Positions 50,482-59,932 are shown, numbered from the stretch's first letter. The stretch is 64,000 nucleotides of DNA from Bacillus sp. AFS041924 (GCF_002577195.1 NZ_NULG01000016.1:48064-112063), one strand, 5' to 3'. Numbers and translations are program-made. The notes: generated by a model from the letters alone, not told the origin.

Positions 50482-50767
50482 TGTTCTGACTCCTTTAAAC
50501 TTTGGTATTAAAGTAACTCATAACGACGTCTGTAATTTGGGGGATTTTTAACCTTTTTCAAAAAAAATTTAGATAATCCTTATGGTATTATCCTGCCAGA
50601 AATAAATGGGAGTTTATAATCAGCTCCAAAGTTTTATGTAACATATGCATGCGTTAGCCATCCATGAATCCTCAGATTCACAACAGTGAATGGAAGTTTA
50701 TATCGTACTCCCATGGAAGTTTGATAAGGATTCCTGTTTAAATCATTCTTATCAAATTAAAAATGTA
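50482..50767. other. Gene-free stretch with short imperfect repeats
   Basis: About 285 bp without a convincing frame. TGGGAGTTTATAAT, TGGAAGTTTATATC and TGGAAGTTTGATAA recur at about 50608, 50691 and 50724, and TGATAAGGA / TTCTTATCA forms a hairpin near 50728-50757. No T run follows on either strand, so it is not a clear terminator. Confidence 0.3.
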
Positions 50768-51229
50768 TTATTTGGTATCTATCTCTTTACCACCTTTATG
50801 CATATATAACTTTAATGACTTTCCTTCTTCAGAGTGTTTAAAGTAACTTACTTTACAGTAATAATTACCTTCTTCTGCATTACTATAAAAATGTGTTGGA
50901 AATTCAATAATTTTATCATCAAATAAGGCATCTAAACCTCCACCCTTTCCATGAGTTATTTCTATCTCACAATTACCTTCATATTTTTCGGGATTGTTAG
51001 AAAGGACTTCAGGTAAATCAAGAATTGAAATAATAGATACATAACCAAATACAATAGTTAATAAGAAGGAACCAAAAATTAATCCAACTCTCTTAATTAA
51101 TGGATATTCATTATACTCATTTGAATCTTCTGTTTTATTAAAGTTTTTAATCAACCAATAATTTGTAAATAATAAACCTATAAAACCAAGAATAGATAAA
51201 ATTAATTGAATAAAGTACAACAAAAGCAC
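50768..51229 (-). CDS. Membrane-anchored protein of unknown function
   Basis: A 153-residue protein with two hydrophobic helices (about 2-27 and 48-70) and a soluble C-terminal domain of 80 residues (EGNCEIEITHGKGGG, YYCKVSYFKHSEEGK). The two cysteines could pair outside the cell. Family not recognised. The ribosome site GGTGC is poor. It could be an envelope protein; there is no operon evidence. Confidence 0.6.
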   Translation of the reverse strand: MLLLYFIQLILSILGFIGLLFTNYWLIKNFNKTEDSNEYNEYPLIKRVGLIFGSFLLTIVFGYVSIISILDLPEVLSNNPEKYEGNCEIEITHGKGGGLDALFDDKIIEFPTHFYSNAEEGNYYCKVSYFKHSEEGKSLKLYMHKGGKEIDTK

Positions 51230-51371
51230 CTTCTTTGAATAGGGGGTATGAATTCATATTTAACTATAACATAGGTTTAATTTGTGTAATAACCATAACA
51301 AAAGTAATTTATTAAGATTGCACAGCAAATAATAAAAAAGACCCGCCGAAGAGGATCATGAAATTATAGCA

Positions 51372-51866
51372 TTAATTATATCCTGTATCATCAACTCTCC
51401 ATTTTCCCTTTTTACTATCTCTAATCAGAGTCCAACTGAAATCAGACTGAGTGGAATTTGGCTCCCAACTTCCATCTCCCCCAGCAGAATCGACTTTAAA
51501 TGTAGAAAATAAAACAAGTACATTTTTTTCTTTTATACCATTTTCCATGCCCCGACCATATTGCATATAATCTTTGGTCGTTGAAAGTGATTCTTTTTCG
51601 GAATACCAGATATCCGTCAGTGTACATCCTTTAAAATCTTTGAATTCTTTCTTTACTGTTTCAACTGCTGCATTTAGTTCATCTTTAGAGAACTGCTTGG
51701 AATGTCCGATTTTTACTTTTATCTTATGTTTATTAAGATTCGTTTCATACGTGTACGGGCGAGTAGTTGAATTAGTATTCGCATCTGTTTGGCGCTGATA
51801 GATTAGAATAGATATTACAACAACTAATAATAGAAAAAGTGGTAAAAAAAGTTTCTTATTTTTCAT
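51372..51866 (-). CDS. Secreted or anchored DUF4829-like protein
   Basis: A 164-residue protein with an N-terminal signal anchor (about 5-23). A region KIKVKIGHSKQFSKDELNAA, then FKGCTLTDIWYSE, is followed by the WTLIRDSKKGKWRVDDTGY ending that marks DUF4829-type exported proteins. NTF2-like fold is likely. Function unknown. ATG 51866 with GGAGT upstream. Confidence 0.7.
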   Translation of the reverse strand: MKNKKLFLPLFLLLVVVISILIYQRQTDANTNSTTRPYTYETNLNKHKIKVKIGHSKQFSKDELNAAVETVKKEFKDFKGCTLTDIWYSEKESLSTTKDYMQYGRGMENGIKEKNVLVLFSTFKVDSAGGDGSWEPNSTQSDFSWTLIRDSKKGKWRVDDTGYN

Positions 51867-52155
51867 AAATTAGACTCCTATTTTTTGTTTTTTTGCAGAG
51901 GTAATTTTCCAATAACATTATACAGTTGCATTCTATTATTCTAAACTAGGCGAATTACTCATTTATTAAAAAATTTAAGAAGCGTAATTAAAAATGATAA
52001 TTTATCATTAATAAACTGGATATTTATGGTAAATTTTATATAAGAAGAAATATAAGTCAGTTTTTATTTTTCAATAAATTAAGTGTGTATTGATGAAAAT
52101 TATAAGAAATGACAAACTACATAATATAAAAGTTCGAGAGAAGAGGATTATAGGA

Positions 52156-53139
52156 ATGGTAGAATTTTTAAAGCTTTTAAAAAAAGGGAATAAATCTGCA
52201 TTATTAGCAGCTATTGTTAATGCGGTAATAGCGGTAATAAAAGGGATTGGTTTTAGTATGACAGGAAGTGTTGCTCTTTTTGCAGAGATGATGCATAGTG
52301 CAGCCGATACTGCCAATCAAATTTTTGTATTTAGTGGTTCAGCTTTAAGTAAAAAGGCACCAACGGATCGGTTTCCAAATGGATTTGGTCGACTAGTTAA
52401 TTTAGTTTTGCTTGGAGCTGTATTAATAGTAGGGATTATGGCGTATGAAACGATCGTCGAAGGGATACATCATATCACAAATCCAACGCATTCTTCAGGT
52501 TTAGCTATTACCCTAGTTATTTTGGGAGCTTCTGTGGTACTTGAATCATATGTACTTTTCAAGGCAATGAAAGAAATTAGTCATGAACTTGGTATACAAA
52601 CAAGTGGTTTTGGAGTAGTTACTGAAGCGATTTCGAATTTAGGGAAAGCGAAGCCAGCTACGAAATTAGTTTTCTTAGAAGATACAGTTGCTACGCTTGG
52701 TGGATTGTTAGCAATGGTTGCAGTACTTATTGCTTACTTTACGCCATTACACCAAGCTGAAGGAATTGCTTCTGTTATTATTGGTCTTCTAATGTTCTTT
52801 GTTGTTGGGAAAGTATTTCTTGATAATGCTGCTGGAGTTATTGGAGAATCTGATGAAGAAATGGAAGATAAGATTGGTGAGATGGTAATGGAAGATCCAG
52901 ATGTAAAAGATATTCAGGTTCTTACGGTTGTGAAAGAAGGGGAAGATTTACATGTTGAGTTGGAGATTGAGCTTGATCCAAATTTAACAGTAGCTCAAGC
53001 TGATGATATAAAAGACCGTTTAGAAGAAAAAATAATGCAAGAAAAGGGCGTAACTGACGTAATTATCGAGTTGGACGAAGACGACGGAATTCAGAATTGG
53101 ACAGATGATAATAAAACGACAGAGTTAATCAAAAAATAA
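52156..53139 (+). CDS. Cation diffusion facilitator (CDF) transporter
   Basis: A 327-residue divalent-metal/proton antiporter, six predicted membrane helices and a C-terminal cytoplasmic domain. GNKSALLAAIVNAVIAVIKG, ALFAEMMHSAADTANQ (metal-site His and Asp of helix 2), DRFPNGFGR, EDTVATLGGLLA (helix 5) and the ferredoxin-like tail with DIQVLTVVKEGEDLHVELEIEL are seen. It resembles the manganese-exporting CDFs of Bacillus, but the metal is inference. ATG 52156 is 9 nt after AAGAGG; an upstream ATG at 52090 adds basic residues with no support. Confidence 0.9.
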   Translation: MVEFLKLLKKGNKSALLAAIVNAVIAVIKGIGFSMTGSVALFAEMMHSAADTANQIFVFSGSALSKKAPTDRFPNGFGRLVNLVLLGAVLIVGIMAYETIVEGIHHITNPTHSSGLAITLVILGASVVLESYVLFKAMKEISHELGIQTSGFGVVTEAISNLGKAKPATKLVFLEDTVATLGGLLAMVAVLIAYFTPLHQAEGIASVIIGLLMFFVVGKVFLDNAAGVIGESDEEMEDKIGEMVMEDPDVKDIQVLTVVKEGEDLHVELEIELDPNLTVAQADDIKDRLEEKIMQEKGVTDVIIELDEDDGIQNWTDDNKTTELIKK

Positions 53140-53147
53140 GTAATTTT

Positions 53148-53180
53148 GAAACGGTGAATTCTTTTTGCCGTTTCTTTATT
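53148..53180 (+). terminator. Rho-independent terminator after the CDF gene
   Basis: GAAACGG / CCGTTTC with a 13-nt loop, then TTTATTC. Confidence 0.7.
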
Positions 53181-53301
53181 CATATACAAATCAAGTGTGA
53201 GTCAGCGGTATAGCCTGTCTAAGTGTTAATTGAAAATAATAAAATAGGTAAACTGATAATTCATTTGAATGAATATAATTAATGATGAGAGATACTTTTT
53301 C

Positions 53302-53431
53302 AAATTAACATTCATTAGCACAAATGATCGTAGATGCATCTAAAGAAGTAACCGGAAAGAACATTAACTTTATTAAGTTAGATAGTGAAATAATTGCGAG
53401 TACAGATTCTACTACGGAGGTAAACAGATGA
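53302..53431 (+). pseudogene. Remnant of a CdaR-type sugar-diacid regulator
   Basis: KLT, then after one extra base SLAQMIVDASKEVTGKNINF and IKLDSEIIASTDSTT, matches the first 35 residues of the diacid-recognition domain of CdaR regulators (LAQ-x-IVD, x-GYNINI, IIAS). The rest of the regulator is missing. A short frame from ATG 53324 remains open and its TGA overlaps the ATG of the glycerate kinase gene by 4 bp. cdaR and glycerate kinase genes are neighbours in many Bacillus genomes, so this is a fusion scar of that locus. Confidence 0.65.
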
Positions 53432-54570
53432 AAGTTTTAGTAGCAATCGATTCGTTTAAAGGGAGTATTTCTTCTATAGATGGTAATAAAGCAATTTCTG
53501 AGGGAATAAGGGATGTCTATCTTGATGCGGAGATTAACACATTTTCCTTAGCAGATGGTGGGGAAGGTACAGTAGAAGCATTAGTTCAAGGTATAGGAGG
53601 ACAACTTATTAAAAAAGAAGTAATTGGTCCGTTAAAAGAAAAAATTGATGCGGTATATGGTATTTTAGGAGATAACAAAACGGCTGTCATAGAAGTATCG
53701 GCAGCGTGTGGTCTACCTCTTGTTCCTTTAGAACAGCGTAATCCATTAGTTACGACTACGTATGGAGTGGGGGAGCTTATTAATGATGCAATACTTCAAG
53801 GGTGTCGTGAATTTGTGATCGGACTAGGTGGAAGTTCTACAAATGATGCAGGTGTAGGAATGCTTCAAGCTCTGGGGTTTAGCTTTTTAAATGAGTTTAA
53901 CAATGAAGTTGAATTGGGTGGACAAGGATTACAAACAATCAAAAAAATCAATAGAACCAACGCATTACCAGAATTAGAAAGCTGCATATTTAAAGTTGCT
54001 TGTGATGTAAACAATCCTTTATATGGACCAAATGGTGCAGCCAACATTTTTGGACGACAAAAAGGGGCAGATACTGTGATGCTAAAGCAGCTCGATGAAG
54101 GACTTGAAAATTTTGCCCAAATCGTTCAACAAGATATTGGTAAGGATATTCAACATATTCCAGGTGCTGGAGCAGCTGGAGGGCTTGGAGCTGCGTTCGT
54201 TGGCTTTTTAAATGCTAATCTCCAGTCAGGGATTAAACTAATTTTGGAAATAACTGAAATGGAAAAACATATACAGGGGATGGATTTCGTTATTACTGGT
54301 GAAGGAAAAATGGATGGACAAACATTTATGGGGAAAGCACCACTTGGATTAGCTCAACTTGCCAAAAAACACGGAGTACCTGTTATTGCGCTGGCCGGTG
54401 GTATTAATGAAGATACGGCATTATTAAATCAACACGGAATTACTTCTTATTTTTCAATCGTAAATGCTCCACTGACACTTGAGGAAGCTATGGACCCGAA
54501 AGTTACTTACGATAATTTAAGATCAACAACTAAGCAATTATTCAGATTAATACAAGCAGTAAGAAACTAG
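53428..54570 (+). CDS. Glycerate kinase (GarK/GlxK type)
   Basis: Cytoplasmic kinase of 380 residues, phosphorylating glycerate with ATP to 2-phosphoglycerate, the end of glucarate/galactarate and glyoxylate routes. Motifs: VLVAIDSFKGSISS, LADGGEGTVEAL, GLGGSSTNDAGVGMLQALGF, ACDVNNPLYGPNGA, PGAGAAGGLGAA, TGEGKMDGQT. GGAGG is 8 nt before ATG 53428, within the CdaR remnant whose reading frame ends over the start. No other diacid pathway genes are present here. Confidence 0.95.
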   Translation: MKVLVAIDSFKGSISSIDGNKAISEGIRDVYLDAEINTFSLADGGEGTVEALVQGIGGQLIKKEVIGPLKEKIDAVYGILGDNKTAVIEVSAACGLPLVPLEQRNPLVTTTYGVGELINDAILQGCREFVIGLGGSSTNDAGVGMLQALGFSFLNEFNNEVELGGQGLQTIKKINRTNALPELESCIFKVACDVNNPLYGPNGAANIFGRQKGADTVMLKQLDEGLENFAQIVQQDIGKDIQHIPGAGAAGGLGAAFVGFLNANLQSGIKLILEITEMEKHIQGMDFVITGEGKMDGQTFMGKAPLGLAQLAKKHGVPVIALAGGINEDTALLNQHGITSYFSIVNAPLTLEEAMDPKVTYDNLRSTTKQLFRLIQAVRN

Positions 54571-54644
54571 AAGCATTTAATAATTTGGCTCAGTTTAATT
54601 AACATGTTGACTTTTGAACTAAAGATTGTCAAATTGGACAACCT

Positions 54645-54816
54645 TTAGGAACTCAAAGCATGAGTTTGTTGAATAGCATTCAATACTTTATTTAGTAATT
54701 TTACTAATTTATCCATAAACTCAAGGACTTTAATTACTTCTTTCTTATAGTTATCTCTCTTGAACTTACATCAAGTTCAATCTCATTCTCTTTTTTGATT
54801 ACACGTCTTTTTTCGA
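54645..54816 (-). other. Possible decayed small gene
   Basis: On the minus strand KRRVIKKENEIELDVSSREI is followed by a stop and, in a neighbouring frame, VLEFMDKLVKLLNKVLNAIQ and a stop. The composition looks protein-like but I recognise no family and there is no ribosome site. Covers most of the gap 54571-54831. Confidence 0.25.
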
Positions 54817-54831
54817 AAAAATGTAAGGGAT

Positions 54832-55353
54832 TTAATCAATTATGGCGATATTAACAGATTCAACTTTCTCTCCATTTTCAACAACATGTATTGGTCGGTC
54901 TGTACCTTTCTCATCTTTTGAACGAATGACAAATAGTGAATCCGATTTATATCCTTTGCTTTCCTTTGATTTATAAGAAAGTGTAATGGTTTCGTTTCTC
55001 GTAGAAAATTTAATCTCGTGGAACTCTTTATCTAAGTGATTTAGATAAACATATAAAATTGATTTATCACTTTCACTTCGTAAGAATACTGGACCACTGT
55101 GTTCACGATTTAATTGAAAAGCAGTTTTTAACCATTCTTTTTCTACAAGGTCCACGCTCCATTCTTCAATACTGTATCCAGCACCTAAGCTAGCTTTTGA
55201 CATCACTAGTTGATTATCTCCTGTTTCTTTTTTTGTTGATTTTTCATTTACAACACTTACTTGTTCTTTTTTGGGTTTATCGGTATCGTTTGTACATGCT
55301 GAAAAACCAAGTATCAACACACTAATTGAACCAATTGCTAACATTATTTTCAA
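54832..55353 (-). CDS. Lipoprotein of unknown function
   Basis: A 173-residue protein with a lipoprotein signal (lipobox LGFSAC) and a Lys/Glu-rich linker, followed by a beta-rich domain (YSIEEWSVDLVEKEW, ILYVYLNHLDKEFHEI). TTG 55353 is 7 nt after AAGGAG and gives a good signal peptide; GTG 55362 overlaps that site. Expected outside the membrane. Family not recognised. Confidence 0.7.
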   Translation of the reverse strand: MKIMLAIGSISVLILGFSACTNDTDKPKKEQVSVVNEKSTKKETGDNQLVMSKASLGAGYSIEEWSVDLVEKEWLKTAFQLNREHSGPVFLRSESDKSILYVYLNHLDKEFHEIKFSTRNETITLSYKSKESKGYKSDSLFVIRSKDEKGTDRPIHVVENGEKVESVNIAIID

Positions 55354-55363
55354 AACAATCACT

Positions 55364-56037
55364 CCTTATATTACGGTACGACTGCGAGGAGGCAATTATT
55401 TACGCTCCAGTTCACCCCAAACATATGTCGTTCATTTGATGACAAATTAAGTTTCTCATTACTTAATAAATCTAATTTCTAATTTTGTTATCCTTATTTC
55501 TATTAGCTATTTAAACAGTGTAATCCTGTTTGTGATTGTTAATGATTACGTTTAAGCACCTATTACCATTTACTTCCTTACAAAAGGAAATGGGATTATG
55601 TTTTGGTCGAAATAGTGGATTGGACGTATTTTTATCTGGTATCTTGTGAAAAAAAGCACATTTTATCGATTTTTCGGTTTTGATTTCTTTGAATAAGCTC
55701 TCTATTATTAGAGGAATTCAATCAAAAGGGAAAGAATTATATAAATTGTACGGTTTTTTGAGTTAAGTTTGTTACGAAGATGATAGAGATATTACATTAA
55801 GATGTTAAAATAAATGATTTAGTTAAAGGTATATTAAGGAAAAATTATCAAATAGATAATAAGTAGTTTTCTTGTATAGTAGGGTTAGGGGAATTAGGAC
55901 AATTCTATGTCTTAAAGAGAATTGTATAATTCGAATCTACTAAAAACAGTACATAAAAAAATAAATCTTAGAATGAAATTTTATAGTTCTTTGAAAAACG
56001 TGAAATTATGTAATCGGTATGACGAGGAGGAATGATC
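55364..56037. promoter_or_regulatory. Long leader/promoter region of ftsZ
   Basis: About 670 bp without a gene. TATAAT at 55925-55930 and TATAGT near 55877 could be -10 boxes, both with poor -35 boxes. The last 100 bp would be a long 5' leader. No ftsA or divIB-like remnant is found here. Nothing else recognised. Confidence 0.35.
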
Positions 56038-57432
56038 ATGTTTGAATTTGAAAATATAGAACAGTTTGCAAGAATAAAAGTCATTGGTGTAGGTGGTGGT
56101 GGAAATAACGCTGTTAACCGAATGATTGAAGATGGAGTGGAAGGCGTTGAGTTCATTGCTTTTAATACAGATGCACAAGCACTTAAGCAATCGAAAGCAG
56201 AAATTACAATGCAAATCGGTGCAACATTAACGCGTGGTTTAGGCGCTGGTGCAAACCCTGAAATTGGAAAAAGAGCTGTAGAAGAAAGTAAGTCGCAAAT
56301 TGAAGAAGTACTAAAAGGAGCGGACATGGTTTTCGTTACAGCTGGAATGGGTGGCGGAACAGGTACAGGTGCCGCACCTGAAGTTGCTAAAATCGCTCGC
56401 AAGCTTGGAGCTCTAACAATTGGAGTAGTAACTCGTCCTTTCAAATTTGAAGGTAAAAAGCGTGCAACAAATGCTGAAGGTGGAATTAAAGCACTGAGAG
56501 AAGCAGTTGATACATTAATCATCATTCCGAATGATCGATTATTAGAGCTTGTTGATAAAAAAACACCGATGCTCGAGGCATTCCGTGAAGCGGATAATGT
56601 ACTTCGACAAGGGGTTCAAGGGATTTCCGACTTAATCGCAGTTCCTGGACTAATCAACCTTGACTTTGCTGATGTTAAAACGGTCATGTCTCATAAAGGG
56701 ACAGCCCTAATGGGTATTGGTATTGCAAAAGGCAAAGACCGCGCTACAATTGCTGCTCAGAAGGCATTAAATTCTCCACTACTCGAAACTTCTATTAATG
56801 GAGCTCACGGTGTAATCATGAATATTACTGGTGGACGTAATTTAAGTCTGTTTGAAGTACAAGAAGCAGCAGATATCGTTGCTTCTGCATCACATGAAGA
56901 ATTAAATATGATTTTCGGTTCTGTAATCGACGAAAACTTAAAAGATGAAATTATTGTAACAGTTATTGCTACGGGATTTGCCGATAAAGAAGACAAAATG
57001 GTAAGACCGCCTACTAAACCAATAGAGGAAGCACCTAGCTTATACAATAGAGAACAACGATTCCAACAAGAACAAAGATATCGCGTAGATCAACAGCAAG
57101 AATACGGCCGATACACAGAGCAGCAAGACTATGGTCGATACACGGAACAGCAAGATTATAGTCGTTACAATGAACAAAAAGAGTACAATCGCTATAATGA
57201 ACAAAATGACTATAATAGATATAATGAACAAAATGATTACGGCAGATATAATGAACAGCAAGATTATAACCGTTTCTCAGAACGGGAACGACATGATAAT
57301 AATCGTTTCACAGAACAAAAAGATTATAGTCGATTTGAGGAACCACAAGACTATGGCCGATATAAGGAGAAGGAAGATTCAACATCATATATTCCGGCTT
57401 TCTTACGTAATCGAAAAAACAGATCTAGATAG
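56038..57432 (+). CDS. ftsZ: FtsZ cell-division GTPase with long repeat linker
   Basis: Tubulin-like GTPase forming the Z ring, 464 residues against about 380 in B. subtilis. Globular part (1 to about 318) is highly conserved: [25 protein letters not shown] (105-111), T7 loop NLDFADVK with D209 and D212, and GSVINENL-like [14 protein letters not shown]. The linker (about 320-445) consists of ten 9-residue repeats of type Y-G-R-Y-T-E-Q-Q-D. The C-terminal peptide [14 protein letters not shown] resembles the FtsA/SepF/ZapA/EzrA-binding tail. ATG 56038 is 7 nt after AGGAGG; ATG 56032 is too close. It lacks ftsA next to it, so it is outside the dcw cluster, either a second copy or a moved one. 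Confidence 0.95.
   Translation: MFEFENIEQFARIKVIGVGGGGNNAVNRMIEDGVEGVEFIAFNTDAQALKQSKAEITMQIGATLTRGLGAGANPEIGKRAVEESKSQIEEVLKGADMVFVTAGMGGGTGTGAAPEVAKIARKLGALTIGVVTRPFKFEGKKRATNAEGGIKALREAVDTLIIIPNDRLLELVDKKTPMLEAFREADNVLRQGVQGISDLIAVPGLINLDFADVKTVMSHKGTALMGIGIAKGKDRATIAAQKALNSPLLETSINGAHGVIMNITGGRNLSLFEVQEAADIVASASHEELNMIFGSVIDENLKDEIIVTVIATGFADKEDKMVRPPTKPIEEAPSLYNREQRFQQEQRYRVDQQQEYGRYTEQQDYGRYTEQQDYSRYNEQKEYNRYNEQNDYNRYNEQNDYGRYNEQQDYNRFSERERHDNNRFTEQKDYSRFEEPQDYGRYKEKEDSTSYIPAFLRNRKNRSR
57103..57378 (+). repeat. 27-bp coding repeats in ftsZ
   Basis: Ten tandem units, consensus Y-[GNS]-R-[YF]-[TN]-E-Q-[QNK]-[DE], 27 bp each except one of 33 bp. They vary at codon level, so they are not recent copies. 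Confidence 0.85.
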
Positions 57433-57451
57433 ATTAAGAGATGTAGAGAAG

Positions 57452-57482
57452 GACATGAGTATTGTTGCTCATGTCTTTTTTA
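57452..57482 (+). terminator. Rho-independent terminator after ftsZ
   Basis: GACATGAG / CTCATGTC with an 8-nt loop, then TTTTTTA. Confidence 0.85.
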
Positions 57483-57544
57483 TTGGAATTTTCCATAGCG
57501 TGATGGGGTGCAAATAAAAATTAAAATCCCGGACCTGAGCTAAT

Positions 57545-57615
57545 AGGCAGAAATATTCTCATTCGAGTCCATTTCCCTGCAATTTACCGTTGATTTCTGC
57601 CTTGTTTTTTTCTTT
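57545..57615 (+). other. Hairpin with wide loop and T run
   Basis: AGGCAGAAAT (57545-57554) pairs with ATTTCTGCCT (57593-57602), followed by TGTTTTTTTC. The 38-nt loop makes it unlike a simple terminator; it could be the end of a small RNA. The rest of 57483-57960 shows nothing recognisable. Confidence 0.35.
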
Positions 57616-57966
57616 TTTTCTTCCAATCTATAAATACTAATAATGGGCCTTTACAAAAAAATAATACCTACAACGAAAGAACATACAATTTATATTCATG
57701 AAACTCCTAGCCAACTATAATCAATACCAAACAATATGTAAGAAATTAATTAATCTATTTTTTGCTAATTTTTATAATACCTCCTGTTTCCAATGGTATT
57801 TATTATTATCATCTTTTCAACAGCCACAATTAAATTTGTCTTGAAAACAGAAATCTGAGAAATAAAAAGCTACATTTAAAAAGTGAAAACTGAAATTCTG
57901 GAAGTTAAGCTTAATAAAAAAATGTATGATAAAATTGACTCTTTATAAAAAAATTAAATTTATTAA

Positions 57967-57991
57967 AACTTTTTTTGCTCTCTGGAGTCTA
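57967..57991 (+). promoter_or_regulatory. ECF-type promoter of the sigma-factor operon
   Basis: AAAAC(TTTTTTT) at -35 and AGTCTA at -10 with 16 bp between AAC and AGTC. This is close to the TGAAAC-N16-CGTC pattern of Bacillus ECF sigma factors and lies just before an ECF sigma gene, so autoregulation is likely. Confidence 0.5.
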
Positions 57992-58023
57992 ATGTATAGA
58001 ACATCGAGATGGAGGGATTGAAA

Positions 58024-58545
58024 TTGCAGGATCATAGTCTAGTGAAAAGGGCTATTAAAGGCGATGAGGAAGCATTTTTAGCAATTATGCATGAGCATAA
58101 ATTGTCATTATATAAAACTGCACTTGCGTATTTGAAAAACAAAGATGAAGCAATTGAAGCAATTCAAGAAGTAACTTTCCGCGCCTATCAAAACATAAAA
58201 ACATTAAGAGAACCAAGTTATGTAAAAACATGGCTTATTCGAATAATGATTAATTATTGCCAGGATTATATTAAGAAGAATAAAAGAGTAACTTTCGACG
58301 ATGAATATATTTTGCAGCAAGGAACGAACGAAGACTATCAATCTATTGAAATCGAAGAAGCAATGTCCCAGCTCGATGACACACAGCGACAGCTTTTACA
58401 TTTAAAATATTTTCACGATGTCAAAATCAAAGATATTGCTATTATGTGGAATCGCCCAGAAGGTACAGTAAAGACTTGGTTAAATAAAGCATTGAGTTCA
58501 TTAAGAGGAATCCTTGAAGAGAAAGGAGAAAATGGCCGTGTTTGA
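58024..58545 (+). CDS. ECF sigma factor
   Basis: RNA polymerase sigma factor of the extracytoplasmic-function group, 173 residues. Region 2 (EEAFLAIMHEHKLSLYKTALAYLKNKDEAIEAIQEVTFRAYQNI ... VKTWLIRIMINYCQDYIKK) and region 4 (LDDTQRQLLHLKYFHDVKIKDIAI, then RPEGTVKTWLNKAL) are complete. TTG 58024 is 7 nt after GGAGGG; ATG 58009 precedes that site and is less likely. Overlaps the anti-sigma gene, with which it forms a pair. An ECF-like promoter lies upstream. Similar to SigV/SigM-type factors, exact type uncertain. Confidence 0.9.
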   Translation: MQDHSLVKRAIKGDEEAFLAIMHEHKLSLYKTALAYLKNKDEAIEAIQEVTFRAYQNIKTLREPSYVKTWLIRIMINYCQDYIKKNKRVTFDDEYILQQGTNEDYQSIEIEEAMSQLDDTQRQLLHLKYFHDVKIKDIAIMWNRPEGTVKTWLNKALSSLRGILEEKGENGRV

Positions 58546-59848
58546 AAAAGAAGAAAATGAACTGAAAAATTGGAAAGAAAAATATGAAAACATGGATCTA
58601 CCAATAGATGAAATTGACGATGCTATACAAATAGGTTTTCAAAAAGCAAAAGAAACTAAAAAAGTAATCAAACTGAATTGGAAATCTAGAATTTGGTCCA
58701 TTGTCGTAGCTGCTATTTTTTTATTTGGATTTTTAGCAAGTATTCGTGTATCTCCAAGCTTTGCTGATTATGTAACAAAAGTTCCAGGGATGGAGAAAAT
58801 CGTTGAAATGATTCGTCAGCGAGATGATAAAGGATTGCTCGCAGCTGTAGAAAATAAATATGCGCAAAAGATTAATGTATCTCAAGAAAAGAACGGTATT
58901 AAAGTTACAATTGATTCCGTTATTGCAGATGAACAACAAATTGTGGTGTTCTATACGATTAATGGTAAGGGGAAAAAGCAAAATTTCGAAACAAGCTTAG
59001 GTTATCTAAAGCCAAGAGATGGAAAAGAATTACCTGAACACTCATTTTCGTATGGAGGTTATGAAGATCCACATATAAGTACAGTTGAATACTATTTTAA
59101 TAAGCCATACAAACAACAAGATTTTAATTTAGTTTTAAATATAAAAAATGAAGAACAAACAGAGCAATTTTCAATTCCATTTTCTATAAAAAAACATGAA
59201 AAAACGAATCAAATATACGAACTAAATAAAACGGTGAATATTCAAGGACAAAAAATTAAAATAAAGAAAGTTACAATCTTTCCACTTCGTGTGGCAATAA
59301 ACGTTGAAATGGATCCATCAAACACTAAGGAAATTTTAGATTTCCAAGATATTCGACTTGTCGATCAAAATGCTGAAGTATGGTCTAAAATAAGAAATGG
59401 TTTGACTGCTGAGGGAGTTAGTGATACAGAAAAAATTTACTATCTTCAAAGTAATTACTTTAAAGATCCAAAAGAATTATATTTAGTCATAGATAAGCTT
59501 CAAGCTATTGATAAGGAAGATAAATATCTTGTAATTGATACTGAGAAACAACAAATTTTGAAACAGCCAAAGGGCAATTACTTAACTGATTTAAAAAAAG
59601 AAGGAGATATTATATTCCTTACCTTAAATACAAAAAAAGAATTTAATTACTTCATGTTTGGCTCAATCTTTGATGCAAATGGAAAAGAGATTGAAAGTAA
59701 TGAATCCTATGGAGAAGGTTATGAGAATAATAAGCAAAGAATAGGTTTTAATATTTCTTCTACTCAAAAGTATACGAATCCGATTAAAATAAAACTTGAA
59801 TATTATCCTTCGTATATTGAAGGAAAAACTAAAATAAGGATTAAATGA
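58538..59848 (+). CDS. DUF4179 anti-sigma factor, membrane-bound
   Basis: A 436-residue protein with a cytoplasmic N-terminal part (about 1-55, sigma-binding), one membrane helix (about 62-82: WSIVVAAIFLFGFLAS) and a large extracellular domain with the DUF4179 opening SFADYVTKVPGMEKIVEMIRQRDDKGLL. It should hold the sigma factor inactive until an envelope signal comes. GTG 58538 is 9 nt after GGAG; ATG 58532 is only 3 nt from it. Its start overlaps the sigma stop by 8 bp. A strong terminator follows. Confidence 0.85.
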   Translation: MFEKEENELKNWKEKYENMDLPIDEIDDAIQIGFQKAKETKKVIKLNWKSRIWSIVVAAIFLFGFLASIRVSPSFADYVTKVPGMEKIVEMIRQRDDKGLLAAVENKYAQKINVSQEKNGIKVTIDSVIADEQQIVVFYTINGKGKKQNFETSLGYLKPRDGKELPEHSFSYGGYEDPHISTVEYYFNKPYKQQDFNLVLNIKNEEQTEQFSIPFSIKKHEKTNQIYELNKTVNIQGQKIKIKKVTIFPLRVAINVEMDPSNTKEILDFQDIRLVDQNAEVWSKIRNGLTAEGVSDTEKIYYLQSNYFKDPKELYLVIDKLQAIDKEDKYLVIDTEKQQILKQPKGNYLTDLKKEGDIIFLTLNTKKEFNYFMFGSIFDANGKEIESNESYGEGYENNKQRIGFNISSTQKYTNPIKIKLEYYPSYIEGKTKIRIK

Positions 59849-59880
59849 ATTAACGCAAAACAAATGAAACAGGAAAAAAC

Positions 59881-59929
59881 AAAAACGTAATCTTTTCTAT
59901 GGATATCTAGAAAAGATTGCGTTTTTTTG
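59881..59929. terminator. Bidirectional terminator between anti-sigma and patatin genes
   Basis: AAAAACGTAATCTTTTCT / AGAAAAGATTGCGTTTTT with about 10-nt loop. A runs left and T runs right serve both convergent genes. Confidence 0.9.
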
Positions 59930-59932
59930 ATA

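Noticed and set aside
57040-57517. Frames opposite or beside the ftsZ repeats (57040-57261 minus, 57131-57517 plus)
   Set aside because: They are shadows of the low-complexity repeat coding; no ribosome sites.
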